The notes under the pieces were generated by a model. That model had not been told where the DNA came from and did no database searches. It was given only the letters and a program-made list of their open reading frames with translations. Made by a program: the position numbers and the translations under genes. A stretch of DNA of 64,000 bases from Hyphomicrobium denitrificans ATCC 51888 (GTDB lineage: Bacteria; Pseudomonadota; Alphaproteobacteria; Rhizobiales; Hyphomicrobiaceae): positions 682,001 to 746,000 of the forward strand of contig NC_014313.1 of the NCBI RefSeq assembly GCF_000143145.1, read 5' to 3'. Position 1 is the first letter of the stretch, and the number at the start of each line of letters is the position of its first letter. Shown in pieces: positions 51,428 to 59,686 of the stretch.

Positions 51428-52225
51428 CTAAATACAACAATCTCTCAGTGGATACTTGTAGGTATCTTCATGACTCTTGAGCGCATCAAGTATTCCCTTA
51501 CTCGAAAAAACTCTAACATCGTACTGACAGAGACTTATTATCGGGAAGCGATGGCCAAGAGTGTTATTATATTCTAGCTCGTATTCATATACTTCCTGTT
51601 CGCTCCAGTCGACGGACAGCGCCCACTCCATATCACCAACAAGCCGCAGCTTTTGTTCACCGGAATATGTGGCCTTAAGAAACATCTCTTCCAGTTGATC
51701 GAGCATTTCCGCTTTATTTCTTTTAAGTGCGGGGAAAATTAACTGACCATCTTTAATGGCTTTGTGCACGTCGGGGTAAACCTCGCGCAAGACCTTTAGA
51801 ATGTGAGCCTTGCCAGGTTGGGTGGCATTAAGAAAGCATATGTCCCCGGCCTTTAGGCCCTCTCTTAACAACGGGACAGAAAGTTTAAGACGGCCGGCAG
51901 GCCGTCCATAGATCGCGCAAATATGATCGTGGTATGCTATGTCCATTCCGGCGACTTGAGTTTTCGCCGCGTTCTTTACAGAGTCCGGTCGATCCGCGCC
52001 CTGGGCCGGGCTGGCCGTCTCCTGAGACACGCTGACGAAGGCGACAAGATCTTCACGCCGAAACCGCCGCGCCCGCTGATCCCCGACGCGATAGCAGGGC
52101 AGTTTTCCCGAATCGGTCCACCGCCGAAGTGATGCCTCGCTTACGTTGAGCAGGCTCGCTGCCTGTTTAATGTCTAACAGCTCCTCTTCGCTACGCTTCG
52201 CTGCGCGTGATCTTTCTTTGGTCAT
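51428..52225 (-). CDS. dcmR: DcmR, MerR-type HTH plus MEDS-domain regulator of dichloromethane use
   Basis: 265 aa. Residues ~15-65 are a MerR/excisionase HTH (DIKQAASLLNVSEASLRRWT, YRVGDQRARRFRREDLVAFV). Residues ~95-260 are the MEDS sensory domain named after this protein (HDHICAIYGRPAGRLKLSVP, LLREGLKAGDICFLNATQPG, VDWSEQEVYEYELEYNNTL). It represses dcmA and itself until DCM is present. Divergent from dcmA, with a promoter box shared by both genes. The gap to the IS701 element (51325-51427) holds nothing recognised. Confidence 0.9.
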   Translation of the reverse strand: MTKERSRAAKRSEEELLDIKQAASLLNVSEASLRRWTDSGKLPCYRVGDQRARRFRREDLVAFVSVSQETASPAQGADRPDSVKNAAKTQVAGMDIAYHDHICAIYGRPAGRLKLSVPLLREGLKAGDICFLNATQPGKAHILKVLREVYPDVHKAIKDGQLIFPALKRNKAEMLDQLEEMFLKATYSGEQKLRLVGDMEWALSVDWSEQEVYEYELEYNNTLGHRFPIISLCQYDVRVFSSKGILDALKSHEDTYKYPLRDCCI

Positions 52226-52298
52226 CCGTTTCTTCCTCGCAAGGCCCCTCTCCTGGGACGGGTAAGCCCCCGACGCCGACAGCCCGTCGAGACCCTTG

Positions 52299-52327
52299 TA
52301 GTTAGGCTATCCATCAGAATAGCGCAA
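52299..52327 (-). promoter_or_regulatory. dcmR promoter with DcmR box
   Basis: Reading leftward: TTGCGC (52327-52322) as -35, a 17-bp spacer, then TAACTA (52304-52299) as -10. The spacer holds the 12-mer GATGGATAGCCT (52315-52304), nearly identical to that in the dcmA promoter. Predicted leader to dcmR ~65 nt. Confidence 0.6.
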
Positions 52328-52799
52328 CGCTGCGTAAGTTTGATATATCGTGACTCCGAAACGCTGGAGGGACTCGGTGGGTCCGATGAGTAAAGCGCCT
52401 TCGGCCGCAACGTCAAAAGGTTTATGTCGGGAAGATGAGGGGTGGGCACAGCCCGCCACCACTCGGATCGGGCTCAGGCGCCGGGTGTGCAGCCGCCCGA
52501 CTGATGTCACCGGAGTCGGTCAAGAGCCGACGCCGAGAGCCTCCCGTTACGCCTTCCTCCCCGCGCCCCATCCCCTTCGATATGCTGGTTAATCGCCGAC
52601 GCCAGCCACGTCCAAAGCCCTTGTTTCCGCCAGGGCATTCGTCGCGGCGGTGGCCCTCGTCATTCGAAACGCGCGCAATAAGCGCTTGTGGTCGTCCCCG
52701 CAGTTGCACAAAAGGGCCTCCTGTTCTCGTGAATGACAACCGTGCGCTATCTGTTCTCGCTTTCGCTGCTAATAGCTATGCAATTCCGTCACATAGAGC

Positions 52800-52827
52800 T
52801 TGACAGAGATGCATAGCCTTGTATAGA
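52800..52827 (+). promoter_or_regulatory. dcmA promoter with DcmR box
   Basis: TTGACA (52800-52805), a 16-bp spacer and TATAGA (52822-52827). GATGCATAGCCT (52808-52819) lies between the boxes and differs by one base from the dcmR copy. A repressor bound there would block polymerase at both genes. The remainder of the 690-bp dcmR-dcmA gap (52330-52795) is GC-rich and shows no supportable gene. Confidence 0.7.
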
Positions 52828-52915
52828 ACTAGCCCGCCGACATCTGGATCGCGCGCGACAAGCCAATAAGCGAGCGGCCTGATGCGGTTAGCAAACCACA
52901 GTAAGGGAGGATAAC

Positions 52916-53782
52916 GTGAGCCCGAATCCAACGAACATACATACGGGTAAGACCTTGCGCCTACTTTATCATCCGGCGTCCCAGCCATGCCGCTCAACAC
53001 ATCAATTCATGTATGAGATTGACGTTCCCTTCGAGGAAGAAGTCGTGGACATCTCCACGGACATCACCGAGAGGCAAGAGTTCAGGGATAAGTACAACCC
53101 GACGGGGCAGGTTCCGATTCTCGTTGATGGTGAGTTCACCGTTTGGGAGAGCGTAGCCATCGCGCGCTACGTGAACGAGAAGTTCGACGGCGCCGGCAAC
53201 TGGTTCGGACGCGGCACGCAAGAGAGGGCGCAGATCAACCAGTTTCTACAATGGTACGCCTATACTCTCCGCCTTGGAGGTGGGGCGTTCCACTGGAACA
53301 TCTTCGGCTGTTTGATCTATGGGGAGAAGCCGTACAGTCCAAAATTCACCGCGGAGCAAAACAAAGGGCGCACCCTTTTGTACGAAGCCATGGGGACGCT
53401 AGAGAATTACTGGCTGAGGGACCGCGAATATGTTTGCGGGGATGAGGTCAGCTATGCGGATTTGGCCGCTTTCCATGAGTTCGTGTCGCATGAGGCCGGC
53501 AAGATCATTCCGGACCGTGTCTGGCAAGGATTCCCCAAAATCGCGGCATGGTTCAAGAAACTATCTGAACGGCCTCACGCGAAGACCGTGAGCGAGTGGC
53601 AGTATACGAACGTCGGGAAAATAATCCGAGGCGAGTTAACGGCGAGTATGTTTAAGCGCAAGACGGCTGTGTTGAAGGGGACGGAGGTCTTCAGCGGACA
53701 CAACCATGGAATTCCTTACTTGAACGAGAAGGCAGAGGACTACTTCAAGCGGGTTGAGAAGGAGGGCGCGGCAGTCGCTTAG
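52916..53782 (+). CDS. dcmA: Dichloromethane dehalogenase (glutathione S-transferase)
   Basis: 288 aa from the GTG at 52916, 5 bp after AAGGGAGG. It matches from memory the Methylorubrum DM4-type DcmA almost residue for residue (SPNPTNIHTGKTLRLLYHPA, QVPILVDGEFTVWESVAIAR). A thioredoxin-fold N-domain with the cis-Pro loop (QVPI, 66-69) and the ES pair of the glutathione site is followed by an all-helical C-domain. It converts CH2Cl2 with glutathione to formaldehyde and two HCl, feeding methylotrophic C1 metabolism. Cytoplasmic. Near-identity across genera is the mark of recent transfer. Confidence 0.96.
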   Translation: MSPNPTNIHTGKTLRLLYHPASQPCRSTHQFMYEIDVPFEEEVVDISTDITERQEFRDKYNPTGQVPILVDGEFTVWESVAIARYVNEKFDGAGNWFGRGTQERAQINQFLQWYAYTLRLGGGAFHWNIFGCLIYGEKPYSPKFTAEQNKGRTLLYEAMGTLENYWLRDREYVCGDEVSYADLAAFHEFVSHEAGKIIPDRVWQGFPKIAAWFKKLSERPHAKTVSEWQYTNVGKIIRGELTASMFKRKTAVLKGTEVFSGHNHGIPYLNEKAEDYFKRVEKEGAAVA

Positions 53783-53911
53783 ACCGCGCTATCGCGCAGG
53801 ATAACTTGCGTGCACGGCCTCGGCGCCGGCAAGGCTCGGAGCAAGATCCGATCCTTGTCGGCGATCCGGAAGCCCGAATAGACGGTGTCCGTCCGTTCTG
53901 TTCATCGCATT

Positions 53912-53961
53912 CCTTCGATGACCGGACAATGTCAATCCTTCGATAACCGGACAATGTCAAT
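53912..53961 (+). repeat. 25-bp tandem duplication at the dcmB start
   Basis: Two adjacent 25-bp units (53912-53936 and 53937-53961) differ at one base (TTCGATGACC versus TTCGATAACC). Each contains CCGGACAATGTCAAT, so ATG codons are duplicated around the start of the next gene. Between dcmA and this repeat (53783-53911) nothing else is evident. Confidence 0.75.
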
Positions 53962-54946
53962 GCTCGAGTCACCTACCCATGGACGACTCACCTACCTCGC
54001 GAAATCCGTAGAGTCTTCGCTCTATCGCAACGGCAAGGTCTTCGCTCGCCGTGACCGTGACGGCAACGACGGCGCGCATCACGGGGCGGTGATGGAACAT
54101 CGGGACGTTGTGATCAATGACGCGCGGCAGCGCAACCTCGATCAATCCTGGCGACAGTTCAATGTACGCGGTTTCGAACTGCTTCATCGGCCTCTGCAGC
54201 GACCTGAACTCCAGTTTTTTGATAACCGGCAGGTCGTTCGGGAGTACTACCCTGAGTGTGCCGAGATCGTAAGGCAGGCCACGAATGCAGCGCAGGTCTT
54301 TGCGTTCGATCACAACGTCCGCTTAGCCGAAAACATGGGCGGCGCGAAGCGCATCGCCGGTGGCCAACAGGTACAGAAACCGATCCACGTCGTGCATGGC
54401 GATTACACCCTCACGAGTGCACCACAGCGCCTACGTGATCTGGCCAGCCCGCCAGGCGTCAACGACACGCTGCGGGCCGTGCTTGGTCAGGGTGAATCGC
54501 TGCTCACGCCCGAAATCGTGTCTCGTACTTTGGATGAGGGCAAGCGGTTTGCCCTTATCAACGTGTGGCGCAGCATTGGTCTCTCGCCCGTAATGAGCGA
54601 CCCCTTAGCGCTATGCGATGGGCAGAACGTTGAGCCCAATGATCTGGTAGTTTTCGAAATCCACTATCATGATCGCATCGGTGAAAACTATTTCGCGAAG
54701 TTCGGGCAGCACCATGAGTGGTGGTATTATCCGCTTATGACGCGGGACGAGGTAATATTGATCAAAACATGGGATTCTGCGGGAGGGCTTGCTCAATCAA
54801 ATGGTCGGCACGCTGATTCCTATGGGGTCGATGGTAACGCTCCCTGCACATTCAGCTTTCACTCAGGGTTCAGCGATTCCAACACCCCGGCTGATGCGCC
54901 AGAAAGGCAAAGCATCGAAGTAAGATGCGTCGCCCTTTTTGACTGA
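53954..54946 (+). CDS. dcmB: DcmB-type protein of the CmcJ/NvfI oxidoreductase-like family
   Basis: 330 aa from the ATG at 53954; in-frame starts at 53885 (GTG), 53918 and 53960 are alternatives, obscured by the tandem repeat. FALINVWRSIGLSPVMSDPL, CDGQNVEPNDLVVFEIHYHD, HHEWWYYPLMTRDEVILIKT, and the end FSFHSGFSDSNTPADAPERQ then SIEVRCVALF follow the CmcJ/AsaB/NvfI family, non-haem 2-oxoglutarate-type enzymes. The gene name is by order after dcmA. Its role in DCM use is unknown; it may be accessory. Confidence 0.7.
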   Translation: MSMLESPTHGRLTYLAKSVESSLYRNGKVFARRDRDGNDGAHHGAVMEHRDVVINDARQRNLDQSWRQFNVRGFELLHRPLQRPELQFFDNRQVVREYYPECAEIVRQATNAAQVFAFDHNVRLAENMGGAKRIAGGQQVQKPIHVVHGDYTLTSAPQRLRDLASPPGVNDTLRAVLGQGESLLTPEIVSRTLDEGKRFALINVWRSIGLSPVMSDPLALCDGQNVEPNDLVVFEIHYHDRIGENYFAKFGQHHEWWYYPLMTRDEVILIKTWDSAGGLAQSNGRHADSYGVDGNAPCTFSFHSGFSDSNTPADAPERQSIEVRCVALFD

Positions 54947-55559
54947 TGTCGAAATCGAAAATAGACCCAGGCGCCTCAGAATGTGGCTCACAGCGAAGGC
55001 TTTCACAATGTTAGATGGTAATGGCACAACACGATGGCCTTTGGCCGAGCTGCTGCAGTCCTCCACTCCTCACCCTGACTTCGGCGCGGGCGCGGGCGCG
55101 TTGTTGTTTGGCCAATTCGTAGGGGTCTGGGATGCGGACGTCAGGTTTATCGACTCGGACGGCTCGGTGTCGATCGATGGGCCCGGCGTCTGGTCATTTG
55201 GCTGGGTGCTCGACGGCAGAGTAATCCAAGACGTTTTGACCTACCCACGAGCAGGCAGCGCACGACCAGGCGAGCGCGGTATTGGCACGACCTTGCGACG
55301 CTACAATCCAGATGCCGACACCTGGGCAGTGATATGGTGCGGAGCGACCTCGGGCGTTTTGGTCACTCTGACCGCCAAGGCCGTCGACTACGGTATCCAG
55401 CTCGATGGCTTCGCCGCGAACGGCACGCCGCTCCGTTGGTCCTTCACGGATATCGCCGATGATAGGTTTCACTGGGGAGGCTACATCCTAGATCAGGAGG
55501 GTTCCTGGCGGCTCGAACAGGAAATGAACGTCCGGCGCCGCCTCGAACGCCCCTCCTAG
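54939..55559 (+). CDS. dcmC: DcmC-type protein of unknown function
   Basis: 206 aa from the TTG at 54939, overlapping the dcmB stop; ATGs at 54981 and 55008 are possible and the true start is uncertain. A beta-rich pattern (VWDADVRFIDSDGSVSIDGP, SFGWVLDGRVIQDVLTYPRA, WAVIWCGATSGVLVTLTAKA, LRWSFTDIADDRFHWGGYIL) resembles lipocalin- or DUF1579-like barrels. No signal peptide. Last dcm gene before IS256 copy 2. Named by position. Confidence 0.6.
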   Translation: MTDVEIENRPRRLRMWLTAKAFTMLDGNGTTRWPLAELLQSSTPHPDFGAGAGALLFGQFVGVWDADVRFIDSDGSVSIDGPGVWSFGWVLDGRVIQDVLTYPRAGSARPGERGIGTTLRRYNPDADTWAVIWCGATSGVLVTLTAKAVDYGIQLDGFAANGTPLRWSFTDIADDRFHWGGYILDQEGSWRLEQEMNVRRRLERPS

Positions 55560-55604
55560 GGCTTGTCGGATCCAGTCTTGTTAGGGGTGTGCGCAGGCCG
55601 TCAA

Positions 55605-57035
55605 GGTGCCGTCCGGAATGCGGTTGGAATTCGGCTTGGCGAATTCTCCGGGAACATGAAGTTATCGTTTCAGGCGGCAAGGTCAATTGGCTGATCGATG
55701 GGTTTTGTGGCGAGGGTTTGCCAACCATCGACCTTGCGCATGCTGATCTGTCCCGAGGCGAGTAGCGCCCAGAACATCATCGCGGCGGTGTCGGCCGACG
55801 GCAACACGGTTTGGGTTTTGATCCGCCGCTTGAACTCCTCGTGCAACCGCTCGATCGCATTTGTCGTGCGTAGGCTACGCCATTGGCTCGGCGGCATGCG
55901 CGCGAAGGTGAACAAGCGGTCGCCTGCTTCCTCCAGGCTGTCAGCAACGGCGCGGTGCTTGAGCCTCCATTTTCGAATGAAGGCCTTGCGGCGAGCCGCG
56001 ATCTCCTCAGGCGTCGTCGCATAGATCATGTCATTGTAGTCCGCGGTGATCTCCTCGTGCAGGCGCTCCGGAGCATGCGCGATCAGGTTTCTGTGCTTGT
56101 GGACCGTGCAGCGCTGCACCGGCACGCCGTCCCAGACGACGGCAATGGCTTTGTCGAGCCCCGGCGCGCCGTCGACGATGAGGAACTCGGGACGCCTGAG
56201 CCCGCGCTTGATGAGATCGTCCAGCACCGTGCGCCAGGCCTCGGCGCTCTCGCCGCCCATGCTCTTGATCGCGAGCAGCACTTTCTGGCCGTCTGCGCGC
56301 ACGCCAAGCACAACAAGCAACGAGATCGAGGTCGCCTTGCGGTCGAGCCGTACCCGAACGACGGTGCCGTCGAGGATCAGGCGCACGATCGGCTCGTCGG
56401 CCAGCGAGCGGCTGTTCCAGGCATCCCAGTCGCTTTTGACCTTGCGCCAGGTCCGGCTCACCGTGTCTTTACCGACCGTCCCGCCGAACAGAGCCGCCAG
56501 CGCGCGACGTACCCGTCGCGTATTGGTGCCGGCCAGATAGCTGCTCGCGATCAGCGCATCGGCGGCAAGCGTGCGCCGCTGATAGGCCCGCAGTGCCTGG
56601 CTCTTCCATTCCGTCGTCATGCCCTCGGACGTGGTCAGCCGGGCACGCGGCACTGCTATCTCGATCGGCCCGAACGTGCCGGTCAGCGACCGCGTCCGGC
56701 TGCCGTGACGATGGCCCGTAACGCCGGCTCTTGCTTCATTGCTGGCCATCTGGCTCCGTCCGTAGCGCGGCCGTGCCAGTGCATCGTCGAGCTCGCCGCG
56801 GATCAGTTCTTCGATGAACTGGCGCGACCGAGCCCGCACCTCGGCCTCGATCGGGTCAAACCAGTTGTCGAAAAGATCAACAGCCAGCTCGGTCGCAGGC
56901 TGCGAGGAATCAGGCTTCGTGGTAGGCTTGTTCATGGCGTAGTCTCCAGTCCGACGCTTCAACGCCGGATGATTCGAGGTTGATCACCCCGGAGACTACG
57001 CCAACCTCAATTCCTACCAACTCCGCGACGGCACC
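55605..57035 (-). mobile_element. IS256-family insertion sequence, copy 2
   Basis: Same length (1,431 bp), orientation and ends as copy 1. All six reading frames give the same translations, so the two are identical or nearly so at the DNA level. This points to recent duplication. Right arm of the composite transposon; its right flank is the second GTCTCAAC. Confidence 0.88.
55670..56935 (-). CDS. IS256-family transposase (copy 2)
   Basis: 421 aa, identical in sequence to the transposase at 47604-48869, with the same ATG context. Presumably active; either copy could mobilise the whole unit. Confidence 0.92.
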   Translation of the reverse strand: MNKPTTKPDSSQPATELAVDLFDNWFDPIEAEVRARSRQFIEELIRGELDDALARPRYGRSQMASNEARAGVTGHRHGSRTRSLTGTFGPIEIAVPRARLTTSEGMTTEWKSQALRAYQRRTLAADALIASSYLAGTNTRRVRRALAALFGGTVGKDTVSRTWRKVKSDWDAWNSRSLADEPIVRLILDGTVVRVRLDRKATSISLLVVLGVRADGQKVLLAIKSMGGESAEAWRTVLDDLIKRGLRRPEFLIVDGAPGLDKAIAVVWDGVPVQRCTVHKHRNLIAHAPERLHEEITADYNDMIYATTPEEIAARRKAFIRKWRLKHRAVADSLEEAGDRLFTFARMPPSQWRSLRTTNAIERLHEEFKRRIKTQTVLPSADTAAMMFWALLASGQISMRKVDGWQTLATKPIDQPIDLAA

Positions 57036-57043
57036 GTCTCAAC
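57036..57043. repeat. Target-site duplication, right copy (GTCTCAAC)
   Basis: Directly follows the right end of IS256 copy 2 and matches the 8 bp before copy 1. Before the insertion the sequence would have read CCAAGTCTCAACAGCTTC. Confidence 0.8.
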
Positions 57044-57074
57044 AGCTTCAGGGATATATTTTCAAAATCTATCA

Positions 57075-57095
57075 AATTCATTTTCCAAATGAATT
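57075..57095. promoter_or_regulatory. AT-rich inverted repeat upstream of the porin gene
   Basis: AATTCATTT and AAATGAATT are perfect 9-bp arms around TCC. It resembles the ATTCA/TGAAT sites of the sulfur island and lies ~285 bp before the porin start, in the 337-bp gap right of the transposon. The rest of the gap is AT-rich leader. Function unproven. Confidence 0.4.
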
Positions 57096-57380
57096 AGTCG
57101 TGTTGATTTATGTCAACATTGCCGCAGATCGATGCGTTTTTCTTATCAGACTTATTTCATTGAGAAATCTGTGTGCTCAATCGTCGACAATGCAGAGGTA
57201 AATTGCGGCGGACGACGACTTTTGCATATCGGCAATTCGTTGCTGTGATATGTGCGATGTAATGCGTACTGACTATGTGTTTTGATTGATTGTGAAGCCC
57301 TAACCTCATTCTCACGGAGTTTCCCTTTCTGTAGGCGAACTTCGAAATGCAAAAGCTCAAACTAAAAAAAGGGGGACTTA

Positions 57381-58853
57381 ATGGTGAAACTTCTAAGTAC
57401 GCGGTGCGTGGCCGCCGCTGCCGGACTTGCAATTGCGGGCGGCGCACTCGGCTCGATGTCAGCGAATGCTGCGGATCTCGGTGGGAATTGCTGCGCCGAT
57501 CTCGAAGAGCGGATTGCGGAGCTTGAAGCAACCACGGCGCGCAAAGGCAATCGCAAGGTCTCGTTGACGGTAACGGGCTCGGTCGCGAATCAGATCATGT
57601 GGGTCGATAACGGCGCGGCCAGCAACGCTTACATCACCGGCGTTGGCTCGACGTTGAACTCTCATGTTACTTTCACCGGCGCCGCGCAGATCACCAAAGA
57701 TTGGAGCGCCGGATACGTTCTTCAGCTCGAAGTCGGTTCCTCGGATCCGCTGACGGTCGGAAACACGTCAACAGGTGCGGACGGTCCGTCCGGTTTGCAT
57801 ATTGTCAAAAACAACGGCGAGTTCGTCCGGAACTCGGTCGATGTCCTGTATTCGTTCTGGTACTTGAAGAGCGAGCAGCTTGGTAAGGTCAGCGTCGGCG
57901 CCATTCCGCAGTCGTCATCGCATGCGGCGGCGCTCGTCGATGGTTCGGGTTCGCTTGTTCAAGCGAACTGGGTGCCGCTGGACGGCATGGCCGTGAACCT
58001 GGCCAGAGGCAAGACGCAGCTTATGCTGCCGAACAACTTTGGTACCGGCAATTCGGGCCCGACTGCCAACTTCGGTATGCCGACCGGCGCTCTGATGTGG
58101 TGCGGCTCGACGCAGTTGCCCGTTGCCGGCGATTGCAACGCGATCCCGCTGAACGGTGTGCGGTACGATTCGCCGACGCTTGCCGGCTTCTCGATCTCCG
58201 CAAGCTGGGGCGAGGACGACTTCTGGGATGTGACCGGAAACTACAGCGGCCAGATCGGCGGCTTCAAAGTGGCTGGCGTCGTCTCGTATCTTCATAACGG
58301 AGACGAAAACAACTCTCCGGGCTTCAACGATGCAGTTGGTCTGAGCTTCTTCACGCCTCTCAAAACCGATGCCAACTACCTGCAGCTCGGTGCTTACGTC
58401 GAGCATGTCGCAACCGGCTTGTTCGTCTACGGTGCCTACGGCAAGGAATGGAATAACAACATCTATAATCCAGCGCTGCTTGATGCTGTTAGCGCGGGCG
58501 GGCCGGGAACGGCCGCGTTTATCACGGCGAACCAGCCGAGCGGCGACAACTGGTATCTGAAAGCCGGTATCCGCCAGAAGTGGAATCCGCTCGGTCATAC
58601 CGTGCTCTACGGCGAGTATGGTGAGCGCAACAATATGTTCCACGAGGCGCTTCTCGGCTTCGGCGTTACCGGGAGCAGTCTCACGCAGTGGGGTCTTGGT
58701 GCCGTGCAAGAGATTGATGCGGCTGCGATGTCACTCTGGGTCAACTACAAGAACTATGATCCCAGCGTGTCGGGCCCAGGTGTTGTCACAAACCAGCTCG
58801 ATCACCTCAACAATCTTAGCGTCGTGACTGCCGGCGGTATGATCAACTTCTAA
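57381..58853 (+). CDS. Alphaproteobacterial trimeric porin
   Basis: 490 aa, ATG after AAAGGGGG. Signal peptide to ~31 (AGGALGSMSANAADLGGNCC). A short coiled-coil with DLEERIAELEATTARKGNRK starts the mature protein, as in Rhodobacter/Bradyrhizobium porins. Beta-strand alternation runs to the terminal Phe (AGGMINF). Cys pairs (NCC; WCGSTQLPVAGDC) are typical of the Hyphomicrobiales porins. Forms an outer-membrane diffusion channel; substrate unknown. Confidence 0.88.
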   Translation: MVKLLSTRCVAAAAGLAIAGGALGSMSANAADLGGNCCADLEERIAELEATTARKGNRKVSLTVTGSVANQIMWVDNGAASNAYITGVGSTLNSHVTFTGAAQITKDWSAGYVLQLEVGSSDPLTVGNTSTGADGPSGLHIVKNNGEFVRNSVDVLYSFWYLKSEQLGKVSVGAIPQSSSHAAALVDGSGSLVQANWVPLDGMAVNLARGKTQLMLPNNFGTGNSGPTANFGMPTGALMWCGSTQLPVAGDCNAIPLNGVRYDSPTLAGFSISASWGEDDFWDVTGNYSGQIGGFKVAGVVSYLHNGDENNSPGFNDAVGLSFFTPLKTDANYLQLGAYVEHVATGLFVYGAYGKEWNNNIYNPALLDAVSAGGPGTAAFITANQPSGDNWYLKAGIRQKWNPLGHTVLYGEYGERNNMFHEALLGFGVTGSSLTQWGLGAVQEIDAAAMSLWVNYKNYDPSVSGPGVVTNQLDHLNNLSVVTAGGMINF

Positions 58854-58860
58854 TGCAAAC

Positions 58861-58905
58861 GGCGTGCTGCAAGTCTGCCAGTTTGCAGCACGCCTCCTAC
58901 TTGTC
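58861..58905 (+). terminator. Porin terminator
   Basis: GGCGTGCTGCAA (58861-58872) pairs perfectly with TTGCAGCACGCC (58883-58894) around a 10-base loop, 7 bp after the porin stop. The T stretch is weak (TCCTACTTGTCTT). Confidence 0.75.
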
Positions 58906-58987
58906 TTCCCCTGAATGCTTTCTATCTAAAGTCACGCACTAAGTCTTCTCGTACCACTCCATGGCTTCGTTCCACGTCCAAACTTGG

Positions 58988-59020
58988 GGGAGGAGTTTCG
59001 GCTCCTCCCTCTTTTGTTTC
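58988..59020 (+). terminator. Second rho-independent terminator
   Basis: GGGAGGAG (58988-58995), loop TTTCGG, CTCCTCCC (59002-59009), then TCTTTTGTTTC. It lies ~100 bp after the porin terminator with no ORF between, so it either backs up that terminator or ends a short RNA. Confidence 0.75.
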
Positions 59021-59082
59021 GACGCTTCGGCCTTATTGGGGATTGGAAGCCAGCGCCTGAATGTCGGCGCAACTTGACCCGA

Positions 59083-59102
59083 TGCCTACCAGTTGGTAGG
59101 CA
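59083..59102. promoter_or_regulatory. TetR operator overlapping the regulator's own start region
   Basis: TGCCTACCA-GT-TGGTAGGCA is a perfect 9-bp-arm palindrome that ends 5 bp before the ATG at 59108. TTGACC at 59074 could be a -35 box. The layout fits strict autorepression. Confidence 0.65.
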
Positions 59103-59107
59103 GTTGC

Positions 59108-59686
59108 ATGGTTGCCCAGGATACAAAATCAGCGCTGCTTGCGGAAGCGGAGGTCCTTATTCGCACGCAGGGCTATGCCGCCTTTAGTTATGCCGATCTT
59201 TCGGAGCGCGTCGGCATCAGAAAGGCTAGCATTCATCATCACTTTCCGACGAAAGAGTTGTTGGGCGCTGCACTGATCGATGCTTATCTCGAGCGGTTTG
59301 AACTCGAGCTGAAGTCGTTGTCCGAGAAACGTGCGAGCGCAAAAAGCAAGCTGCTCTCCTATTCGGATTTCTTTTCCGGTGGGCTGCGTGATGGGCTGAT
59401 GCCTCTTTGCGGCGCGCTTGCAGCCGACGCGGCGCAGTTGCCGCCTTCGATGCAATCTCGCGTGAAGAAGTTCTTCAACATCCATCTCGATTGGCTCGAG
59501 GAGATTTTGGAGCAAGGACTGGAGTCCGGCGAGTTCAGGGACAACTTGAAAGCGCGGCGTTCGGCGACAGTTCTGTTGAGTACATTGCAGGGCGCCAGCC
59601 TCGTCGCCTGGGCGCTGAAGGATCCTTCTCTCATCCGGCCGGCAGCGAAGCAGGCAATCGATAGTTTGGCATTTCCGCTCGATTGA
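59108..59686 (+). CDS. TetR/AcrR-family repressor
   Basis: 192 aa from the ATG at 59108; a longer in-frame start at 59093 would lie inside the palindrome. N-terminal HTH: LIRTQGYAAFSYADLSERVG then IRKASIHHHFPTKELLGAAL. A helical ligand domain follows, with CGALAADAAQLPPSMQSRVK. Target beyond itself is unclear. No divergent efflux gene adjoins it; the porin upstream is on the same strand. Confidence 0.85.
   Translation: MVAQDTKSALLAEAEVLIRTQGYAAFSYADLSERVGIRKASIHHHFPTKELLGAALIDAYLERFELELKSLSEKRASAKSKLLSYSDFFSGGLRDGLMPLCGALAADAAQLPPSMQSRVKKFFNIHLDWLEEILEQGLESGEFRDNLKARRSATVLLSTLQGASLVAWALKDPSLIRPAAKQAIDSLAFPLD

Larger units (their letters stand above)
47539..57035. mobile_element. Composite transposon carrying the dichloromethane-degradation islet
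   Basis: 9,497 bp bounded by two directly oriented 1,431-bp IS256-family copies (47539-48969 and 55605-57035). The same 8 bp, GTCTCAAC, lies outside both ends. The inner flanks of the copies differ from each other (TTGAATCA after copy 1, GGCCGTCAA before copy 2), so each copy alone lacks a duplication while the whole unit has one. Eight bp is the usual duplication size for IS256 elements. Cargo: an IS5-type element, an IS701-type element, dcmR and dcmABC. It landed between soxB and the porin gene. Confidence 0.8.

Noticed and set aside
52288..52803. Small ORFs in the dcmR-dcmA gap
   Set aside because: Low-complexity GC-rich frames on both strands without ribosome sites; the segment between the promoters shows no coding character.
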